A stretch of 12,558 bases of DNA, from positions 1 to 12,558 of the forward strand of contig JADFRJ010000050.1 in NCBI GenBank assembly GCA_022561355.1, given 5' to 3'. The DNA is from Chloroflexota bacterium. Lineage in GTDB: Bacteria > Chloroflexota > Dehalococcoidia > DSTF01 > RBG-16-68-14. The notes under the pieces were generated by a model, which was not told the DNA's origin, did not search any database, and was given only the letters and a program-made list of their open reading frames with translations. Position 1 is the first letter of the stretch; the number at the start of each line of letters is the position of its first letter. Shown piece after piece: positions 7,488-12,558 of this stretch. The translations under genes and the position numbers were made by a program.

Positions 7488-7507
7488 GTAAGAGGACCCG
7501 CTCTTAC
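7488..7507 (+). promoter_or_regulatory. Leader hairpin just before a strong Shine-Dalgarno sequence
   Basis: GTAAGAG (7488-7494) and CTCTTAC (7501-7507) form a perfect seven-base-pair stem around a six-base loop GACCCG. No U-tract follows, so it is not a standard terminator. It ends six bases before the GGAGGT at 7514-7519, where it could affect ribosome access or protect the 5' end of the message. Confidence 0.4.
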
Positions 7508-7525
7508 GAAAGCGGAGGTAGTACG

Positions 7526-7654
7526 ATGACGAGGCGTGCCAGCACGCCCGGCCAAGTTGTGGATCACGCCCTGGCCTCTACCCGTCGCGCGGCAGTGAAG
7601 CAGGTAGTCCTGATCGCAAAACAAGGAACGTATTCACGATGCCCCGGCGGTTAG
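7526..7654 (+). CDS. Possible 42-residue leader ORF overlapping the GT4 gene
   Basis: The ATG at 7526 has the best ribosome binding site in this region: GGAGGT at 7514-7519, six bases upstream. The frame encodes 42 residues, basic and without a membrane segment (it starts MTRRASTPGQVVDHALAS and ends SRCPGG). It stops at TAG 7652-7654, 16 bases inside the GT4 gene in another frame. The GT4 start itself has only AAGGA at 11 bases. The arrangement suits translational coupling or a leader peptide. I recognise no family. It could also be a chance frame, and the evidence is the Shine-Dalgarno site and overlap only. Confidence 0.35.
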   Translation: MTRRASTPGQVVDHALASTRRAAVKQVVLIAKQGTYSRCPGG

Positions 7655-8868
7655 ACGACGCGCGACCCATCGAGGTGACGCTGATCAGTACGCTCCCCCC
7701 GCATATGGGGGTTGCGGACTATACTGCCCATCTAGTTGGCGGCCTTGCTCAGGTTCCGACGATCTCCTTAGAGGTTGTCGACTTCGCAAGCTTATATCCG
7801 CGCTGGGTGTACCCTGGTGGTACGTTGCGTGATCCCACGGCTCGACGTCCCCAATTCCCGAACGTTCGCATCCGGACGCTTCTCAGCTGGTACAATCCGC
7901 TCTCATGGATCTTCGCTGGTCTGACACTCCGGGGCCGGGTTGTCCACGCCCAGTGGTGGAGCTATGCGTTGGCGCCAGTGTTTCTGGTCATCCTCGGCAT
8001 CGCGCGTCTCCGCCGCCGGAAGATAGTCATGACCGTGCACAATGTTGAGCCCCATGAAGGGGGCCGCTTGCGACGTTTTCTGAACAAGCTGGTGTTGGGC
8101 CTCGCCCACGTGTATGTCGTGCACACTACCAGGAGCTTCGATAGCCTCGTCCGGCAAGGCACCAACTCGGAACGCATCGCAATTATCCCAATGGGGGTCT
8201 TGACGTCTCCAGGGCGCACTCCCAGCACCGGCGAGGCACGAAGAGCCTTGGGCGTACAGGACTCGGCCAAGGTGGTGCTGCACTTCGGTAACGTGCGGCC
8301 TTACAAAGGCGTTAGTGTGTTGCTGCGCGCGTTCGCAAAGGTGCGGGCACGGGTGCCAGGCGCGCTGCTGTTGATTGCCGGCAGCCCTTGGGAGGACTGG
8401 GCACCCTACGAAGCGCTCATTGATGAACTGCGTTTAACCGATGCGGTACAGACGCAGCTTGAGTTTGTGCCGGCGGAACAGGTGGCAACACTCTTCGCCG
8501 CCGCTGATCTGGTGGTGCTGCCATATACCCATTTCGACGCGCAGAGCGCTGTGGGGGCTCAAGCGCTCCATTATGGGAAGGCGCTGGTTGTCAGCGATGT
8601 TGGTGGGCTCCCCGAGTTGGTGGCAGACAGCCGCTTTGTGGTGCCCCCCGCCGATGTGGCGCGCCTTGCGGAGGCACTGACCGAGGTGCTGATGGATGAC
8701 GAGGTGCGCCAGCGCCTTGAGGACGGTGCCAGGCAGCTCGCTCGTGAACTCCAATGGGACGCCATCGGCGAAAAGACTGCCGCTCTCTATCACGCTCTTG
8801 CAGATGGCGCGGCCGGTAATGTTCAAGCGGCGAGTTTGGCGGAGGAGCGGTCATCGGACCAGAAGTGA
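7639..8868 (+). CDS. GT4-family glycosyltransferase (GT-B fold)
   Basis: This 409-residue cytosolic or membrane-associated enzyme should transfer a sugar from a nucleotide-sugar donor to a glycan or lipid acceptor. The N-terminal acceptor domain starts with IEVTLISTLPPHMGVADYTAHL (about residues 11-32); VVHAQWWSYA and KIVMTVHNVEPHEGG (128-142) follow. The donor domain holds LHFGNVRPYKGVSVLLRAF (214-232), with the Arg/Lys pair that contacts the donor phosphates, then LLIAGSPWEDW, AADLVVLPYTHFD and KALVVSDVGGLPELV (314-328). The usual GT4 EX7E signature is replaced around QSAVGAQALHYG (302-313), as in a subset of the family. A hydrophobic stretch at about 108-122 may touch the membrane. The start is set by AAGGA at 7623-7627. 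Its sugar specificity cannot be told. It converges on the minus-strand GT4 gene. Confidence 0.9.
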   Translation: MPRRLDDARPIEVTLISTLPPHMGVADYTAHLVGGLAQVPTISLEVVDFASLYPRWVYPGGTLRDPTARRPQFPNVRIRTLLSWYNPLSWIFAGLTLRGRVVHAQWWSYALAPVFLVILGIARLRRRKIVMTVHNVEPHEGGRLRRFLNKLVLGLAHVYVVHTTRSFDSLVRQGTNSERIAIIPMGVLTSPGRTPSTGEARRALGVQDSAKVVLHFGNVRPYKGVSVLLRAFAKVRARVPGALLLIAGSPWEDWAPYEALIDELRLTDAVQTQLEFVPAEQVATLFAAADLVVLPYTHFDAQSAVGAQALHYGKALVVSDVGGLPELVADSRFVVPPADVARLAEALTEVLMDDEVRQRLEDGARQLARELQWDAIGEKTAALYHALADGAAGNVQAASLAEERSSDQK

Positions 8869-8959
8869 TGACGGCCAGGGTAGAGACCTTCTTCGGGTAC
8901 GATATCTAAGGAGCCCAGGAATGTTCAGCTTCGTGCGTTAGCGCTCGCCGCCCAAATAT

Positions 8960-8977
8960 TCGGCATCTCCATGCCGA
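8960..8977. terminator. Stem-loop terminator between convergent GT4 genes
   Basis: TCGGCAT (8960-8966) and ATGCCGA (8971-8977) form a perfect seven-base-pair stem with a four-base loop. It sits in the 134-base gap between two converging genes. In the minus direction the stem is followed by ATATTTGGG, a modest U-rich run, so it best serves the gene at 9003-10082. Plus-strand function is weaker. Confidence 0.5.
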
Positions 8978-9002
8978 TTCAGACACTGCATGGGCTCGTT
9001 GG

Positions 9003-10082
9003 TCACTGATAGCTCATACCGCGCGCGATATTAGCCCAGTCGTAGGTTTGCCCGAAGCCAGGCTGGGGCCCAGCCCGCTGCTTCGTCCGCGAGGCCGCAA
9101 TGACGGCTTCCACAAATCCGTCCCAATCGTCTGCCAACGTAAGCAGGGGAGAGCACACTGCTACGTCCAGTCCTGCAGCACCAATTGTCGTGCTGACGAC
9201 GGGCGTACCGCATGCGATCGTTTCGAGGATCTTGAGTCGGGTGCCGCCGCCCGAACGCAACGGTACGAGAACTGCATCCGCAGCGTTGATATGCGCCGCA
9301 ATGTCATCCACCATGCCGACGTACTGGAGCCTTTCATCCTCGAGCAATTCGTCGGGCGGGTCTTTGCCGGCCACGATGAGCCGAAAGCGCAACTCGCTCG
9401 CGTCCAGCTTCGGCACGATCTCTTGCCGAAGGATCTCCAACGCCTCGCTATTTGGCGGGTAGGATAGGAGGCCGAAGAACAGCAGCAGCGGCTCATCATC
9501 TTCTACAGCGAGCCGGTCACGCAGCGCGAGTCTAGCAGCGTCGTTTGGGTGAAACGTCGTCCCGTCATATCCGTTCGGTACGAGATGAAACTTGTTTCGA
9601 TTCGTCCCTAGCTTCCTCAGCGCGGCCAGGTCCTCGTCGGACACGGCAAAGACAGTTCCGGCGAGCCGCACTGCCGCAATCTCCCAGAGCCGAATGAGCG
9701 GCCAGACTCGAGCGCCCATGCCTCGGAACCTCTGGTGCTCGACGTTGGTTGCGTCTAAGACAAGCGTCGCGCCAGTGCGCGCGGCGGCTATCGCAGCCCA
9801 GGGCACCTGCCAGATCTGCTCGACTTGGACGACATCGGGGCCGATTTCCAAGATGAGGCGCCGCAGATGGGGTACCAGATTTGGGTTGCCGATCTGGCGT
9901 CGTATTCCCCCGGAGGGAAGCGGGTGCGTCGTGAAGGGTACGCGGGGCTCGCCCTCGCCAGGCGGACAGGCGACATGCACTTCGTGTAGTTCTGACAGCG
10001 CCTTCGCGAGGTGGTACACCCTCGCTCGTCCGCCGTCATTCGGTGGAAAGATAGGCTGCGGCGATACGATGAGGAGCTTCAT
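9003..10082 (-). CDS. GT4-family glycosyltransferase
   Basis: A GT-B fold transferase of 359 residues from the chosen start. The N terminus, MKLLIVSPQPIFPPNDGG, then RARVYHLAKALSE, is the classic glycan-loop opening of GT4 enzymes. PDVVQVEQIWQVPWAA and LVLDATNVEHQR follow in the acceptor domain. The donor domain has LLLFFGLLSYPPNSEAL, RLIVAGKDPPDELL, AADAVLVPLRSGGGTRLKIL (about 267-286) and ETIACGTPVVSTTIGAAGL, where the Lys and Glu of GTRLKILE are the usual nucleotide-sugar contacts. The frame extends 12 codons upstream to an ATG at 10118, but the ATG at 10082 gives the family N terminus directly and is preferred; neither start has a strong Shine-Dalgarno sequence. The gene is monocistronic on this strand and likely joins surface-glycan assembly with its neighbours. 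The specific sugar is unknown. Confidence 0.9.
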   Translation of the reverse strand: MKLLIVSPQPIFPPNDGGRARVYHLAKALSELHEVHVACPPGEGEPRVPFTTHPLPSGGIRRQIGNPNLVPHLRRLILEIGPDVVQVEQIWQVPWAAIAAARTGATLVLDATNVEHQRFRGMGARVWPLIRLWEIAAVRLAGTVFAVSDEDLAALRKLGTNRNKFHLVPNGYDGTTFHPNDAARLALRDRLAVEDDEPLLLFFGLLSYPPNSEALEILRQEIVPKLDASELRFRLIVAGKDPPDELLEDERLQYVGMVDDIAAHINAADAVLVPLRSGGGTRLKILETIACGTPVVSTTIGAAGLDVAVCSPLLTLADDWDGFVEAVIAASRTKQRAGPQPGFGQTYDWANIARGMSYQ

Positions 10083-10102
10083 TTGTATGAGAAGATGGTA
10101 CC

Positions 10103-10255
10103 ATGGCTCAATGCGCATTACCTGTCATGCTTGACGCAGCATTCGGAGAGTTGGCGGTCCTGCCTTCCACAACTGCCCTTCTCAAGGGCTGTCGCACCGG
10201 CACCTGTCCGCCCAGCTATCTGGCGCTGGCCCAGAAGCGGGAGGTCATCTTCTGA
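10103..10255 (+). CDS. Doubtful 50-residue ORF in the divergent region
   Basis: An ATG at 10103 opens a 50-codon frame ending at TGA 10253-10255. The product ends with LLKGCRTGTCPPSYLALAQ and contains a CxxxxCP pair that looks protein-like, but there is no clear ribosome binding site and the first bases overlap the upstream part of the minus-strand GT4 frame. It could be a small cysteine protein, a remnant, or chance. Confidence 0.15.
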   Translation: MAQCALPVMLDAAFGELAVLPSTTALLKGCRTGTCPPSYLALAQKREVIF

Positions 10256-10290
10256 GCCGCCAGAGCGCGCTGCGCACGGCGAGGAGGTAG

Positions 10291-10392
10291 ATGCAACAAG
10301 GATCAGACCAGGCTGCCTTCCAGCCGCCGCGCGCTGAGTCCAGCGAACTCGTCCACATGGCCGCGTACTTCAGCGCGCGCGCAGCGGGATGA
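10291..10392 (+). CDS. Possible 33-residue ORF coupled to the pyruvyl transferase gene by an ATGA overlap
   Basis: GAGGAGG at 10281-10287 lies three bases before the ATG at 10291, a strong but closely spaced ribosome binding site. The 33-residue frame starts MQQGSDQAAFQPPRAESSEL and ends FSARAAG. It stops at TGA 10390-10392, which shares ATGA with the pyruvyl transferase start at 10389. That gene has only a poor purine run, GCAGCGGG, touching its ATG. The four-base overlap is typical of translational coupling in operons. The product matches nothing I know and may have no function of its own. Confidence 0.35.
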   Translation: MQQGSDQAAFQPPRAESSELVHMAAYFSARAAG

Positions 10393-11663
10393 CACGCATT
10401 CTGGTCGTCAACGTATACAGCTGGCGCAACAAAGGCGACGCAGCGATCGTTCTCGGCATGGTGGAGGACCTGCGGTCGGCGTTCCAGGACGCGGAAATCG
10501 TCCTCTCCACGCAGGAGCCGGAGGACGACCGCGGTCGCTACGAGTGTGAGGTACTCGGCTCGTTTCGCAGCCTGGCCCTACGGCTGACTAAACGACGTTG
10601 GGCAATCGTCGCGCTGATGCTGGTGCTCATCCCGGCCAGCCTCCTCTGGGCACTCTGCCGTCGATCGCTTGGTGTGCGGCTGCCCCTGCCTCGGGCCTTC
10701 GCGGCGCTACTCGATGCTTACGCTCGCGCGGACCTCGTGGTGTCGTGCGGAGGCGGCTACCTGTACGGAGGTCGAGGACCAACGTCGTTCCTTGGTCCCG
10801 TGTTCGAACTCTACGCGCTGTTCTTCGCTTCCGCTGTTGGCCGGCCGCTGTACCTGTACGCGCAATCGCTCGGGCCGTTCTACGGCCGGGTCCAGCGCTG
10901 GATGACCTCGCTTGCACTGCGCGGCGCGCGCCTCTTCCAGGTGCGTGAGGACTTCTCAGCTCGCCTCGCCCGCGAGCTTGCCGGCGGGGTCACGACGCGC
11001 GTCGGGTACGACGCGGCCTTCCTGACGCCGACGCTGTTCGAAGACGGAGGCGATATTGAGCTGCCTGAACTAGCGGAGCTACCGGAACCCGTCGTCGGTC
11101 TCACCGTCCGGGCCTGGTCGAATCCGACGGTGCAGGCGCGCTACGAGAAGCAGATGGTGCGTTACATTCACGTCCTCCACGACCGCGGCTTCAGCGTCGT
11201 GATTTTTCCGCAGGTTACTGTTGCACCTTTCGACGACGACCGTTCGGTCATGGAGCGCTTTCGCCCCTATGTGGCCGACCTGCCGCGGGTGACAATCATC
11301 AGGCGAGAGCTTGAGCTAGTCGAGATCCTCGCACTCATGGAGCGCTTCACGTTCATGGTGGGTACTCGCATGCATTCGAACATCATGGCGCTCTCACGAG
11401 GCACACCCTGCATCGCCATCTCATACCAACCGAAGACGGAAGGGATCATGGAACAACTCGGAATGTCATCGTACGTAGTACCGTATGAGAGAGCGACAGC
11501 AGAGGCGCTCCTCGATCGAACCGATGGCATACTGGAACATTTGGCAGAGCTAAAGGAGACCCTGGAGCATCAGATTGGCCCGATTCAGCAGCAGGTCTAC
11601 CAGAACGGCCTGTCTATCTACGAGGACTACATGAGCCTGAGTTCCGAGTCGTCACGGGCCTAA
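10389..11663 (+). CDS. Polysaccharide pyruvyl transferase family protein (WcaK/CsaB-like)
   Basis: Members of this family move pyruvate from phosphoenolpyruvate to a sugar as a ketal, adding negative charge to capsules, exopolysaccharides or wall polymers. The 424-residue protein shows the expected GT-B-like layout. It has NVYSWRNKGDAAIVLGMV at the N terminus (8-25), VVSCGGGYLYGGRG (117-130), YLYAQSLGPF (155-164), VREDFSARLA, VGYDAAFL (205-212) and the signature GTRMHSNIMALSRGTPCIA (325-343), then SYQPKTEGIMEQLG. A hydrophobic insertion at about 72-92 is common in the WcaK-like branch and may lie against the membrane. The next gene, a GT4 transferase, starts five bases after the stop, so they form an operon; the target is probably the glycan that neighbour builds. 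The ATG overlaps the stop of a small upstream ORF. Some members have unrelated roles, so the acceptor is inferred. Confidence 0.9.
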   Translation: MTRILVVNVYSWRNKGDAAIVLGMVEDLRSAFQDAEIVLSTQEPEDDRGRYECEVLGSFRSLALRLTKRRWAIVALMLVLIPASLLWALCRRSLGVRLPLPRAFAALLDAYARADLVVSCGGGYLYGGRGPTSFLGPVFELYALFFASAVGRPLYLYAQSLGPFYGRVQRWMTSLALRGARLFQVREDFSARLARELAGGVTTRVGYDAAFLTPTLFEDGGDIELPELAELPEPVVGLTVRAWSNPTVQARYEKQMVRYIHVLHDRGFSVVIFPQVTVAPFDDDRSVMERFRPYVADLPRVTIIRRELELVEILALMERFTFMVGTRMHSNIMALSRGTPCIAISYQPKTEGIMEQLGMSSYVVPYERATAEALLDRTDGILEHLAELKETLEHQIGPIQQQVYQNGLSIYEDYMSLSSESSRA

Positions 11664-11668
11664 CGCGC

Positions 11669-12558
11669 ATGCGCATTCTATTAGCGGTCGGATCCTTTTG
11701 GCCAACGATAGGCGGTGTGGAGACGCATGTGCGGCAGCTGGCCGAGCGGCTTGCCGAGGCAGGTCACGAGGTGAGTGTGGTCGCCGCACAGTTCATGTCG
11801 GAGCTGGCCCTGGAGGACCGTCTTGGCGACATCCCCGTGCACCGTTCGCGCGCGGCACAGACCAGCCTGGGCAAGATCTTCTCGTACACGTCAACCTTCC
11901 GGCGCGTCGCTGACGCGTTCGGTCCCGACGTAATCCACAGCCACATGGTACTACCTGCCGCGCTCGCGCCCGCCCTGATCGCGCGGCGAACGCCGCTCGT
12001 GGTCACTGTTCACGGTGACGACGTGGCGACGTTTCCGGAGATGGACTGGGGGCACCGCCTCAAGCCAGCCAACCGCTGGGCCACCGACTTCGCATTACGA
12101 AGTGCCAGTACAGTTATCGCCGTCTGCGAATGGCTTGCCGCATGCGTCCGCCCAATCGTCCCTGCCGAGCGCGTTTGCGTGGTGTACAACGGCATCGATG
12201 TCACCGCGGTTGAGGCGCCGCCTCCGCCCGGAGACCTCGTGGTGGCAACACGGCGTTTCCACCGAAAGAACGGCATGCGCTTTCTCGTCGAGGCCGCGAG
12301 CCGCCTCAGCAAGATCCCCTTCGTCCTCGCCGGTGATGGCCCCGAATTCGAGGCCTTGCGCGCAGGCGCCACGGACAACGTCACCTTCGCCGGAGCCCTC
12401 ACGCCAGACGCCGTCGCGTCGCTCTACGAACAGGCCCGCTTTACCGTCATGCCCTCGCTCGCCGAGATGATGCCCTACAGCGGCCTGGAGTCGATGCTGC
12501 ATGGACGCGCGGTCGTCGGCACTACGGTGGGAGGCATTCCCGAGCTGATCCAGGACGG
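11669..12558 (+). CDS. GT4-family glycosyltransferase, cut by the window end
   Basis: The frame is open from the ATG at 11669 to the last base, giving 296 codons of a protein usually about 370-400 residues long. Only the C-terminal part of the donor domain is missing. Seen in order are MRILLAVGSFWPTIGGVETH (1-20, the GT4 glycan loop), PDVIHSHMVLPAALAPAL (87-104), PLVVTVHGDD (109-118), VVYNGIDV (171-178), VATRRFHRKNGMRFLVEAA (192-210), AGDGPEFEAL, and an intact EX7E motif with Glu266 and Glu274 in EMMPYSGLESMLHG. TTVGGIPELIQD follows. It should use a nucleotide sugar to extend a surface glycan. The gene begins five bases after the pyruvyl transferase stop. No strong Shine-Dalgarno sequence precedes it, so coupled translation is likely. 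Confidence 0.9.
   Translation, partial: MRILLAVGSFWPTIGGVETHVRQLAERLAEAGHEVSVVAAQFMSELALEDRLGDIPVHRSRAAQTSLGKIFSYTSTFRRVADAFGPDVIHSHMVLPAALAPALIARRTPLVVTVHGDDVATFPEMDWGHRLKPANRWATDFALRSASTVIAVCEWLAACVRPIVPAERVCVVYNGIDVTAVEAPPPPGDLVVATRRFHRKNGMRFLVEAASRLSKIPFVLAGDGPEFEALRAGATDNVTFAGALTPDAVASLYEQARFTVMPSLAEMMPYSGLESMLHGRAVVGTTVGGIPELIQD

Noticed and set aside
7379..7624. 81-codon minus-strand frame in the leader of the GT4 gene
   Set aside because: It has no ribosome binding site or family features and lies antisense to the well-supported leader elements.
8916..8940. AAGGAG followed by an ATG and a six-codon frame after the first GT4 gene
   Set aside because: The frame stops after MFSFVR and nothing recognisable follows in any frame; too short to support as a gene or remnant.
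10094..10103. Palindrome ATGGTACCAT upstream of the minus-strand GT4 gene
   Set aside because: A single ten-base palindrome with no repeats or aligned promoter elements is weak evidence for an operator.
1..12558. CRISPR array, insertion sequence ends or a defence island
   Set aside because: No regularly spaced repeats, no transposase frame and no nuclease or defence domains were seen; the methyltransferase piece is a dead fragment without a restriction partner.

Overview
This is a bacterial window of roughly 57-62% G+C by eye, with both-strand gene arrangement and short operons. It holds an envelope-glycan neighbourhood with signs of genomic-island mosaicism. No rRNA, CRISPR array, transposase or integrase is visible. 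A class III nucleotide cyclase, a surface-anchored PQQ-type sugar dehydrogenase with a PKD domain, YvcK/CofD, GT-C and GT4 glycosyltransferases and a polysaccharide pyruvyl transferase occur together. That mix fits an uncultured Gram-positive-like or Chloroflexota-type lineage, but the assignment is only a guess from gene content.

Left end (1-860): the 3' half of a tRNA-Gly(CCC), on the minus strand at 108-155, stands without its 5' half. This is what tRNA-targeted integration leaves at one end of an element. By that logic the bases right of 155 would be element DNA and those left of 108 old chromosome, where a possible partial minus-strand ORF runs off the edge. Next comes a single-domain class III adenylate cyclase (minus).

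Middle (870-7094): a secreted, C-terminally anchored glucose/sorbosone dehydrogenase-like protein (plus). It is followed by a broken minus-strand gene made of two unrelated pieces fused in frame: a mobile-element-type DNA methyltransferase core and the first third of an alpha/beta hydrolase. Then come two minus-strand genes that probably form an operon, yvcK (UDP-sugar-responsive envelope/carbon factor) and a large GT-C-like membrane protein downstream of it.

Right part (7095-12558): a leader of about 540 bases with a candidate promoter, overlapping palindromes, a hairpin and a small ORF precedes a GT4 glycosyltransferase (plus). That gene converges, across a stem-loop terminator, on a second GT4 gene (minus). 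A divergent region with two possible small ORFs leads into an operon of a WcaK-like pyruvyl transferase and a third GT4 gene cut by the window end.

Functional reading (inference): the GT4 enzymes would build an oligosaccharide from nucleotide sugars in the cytoplasm. The pyruvyl transferase would add a ketal-pyruvate decoration, and the GT-C protein would act on lipid-linked sugars on the outer face of the membrane. YvcK links the set to UDP-sugar status. A small ORF with a strong Shine-Dalgarno sequence overlaps the first gene of both plus-strand glycan units, which suggests translational coupling.
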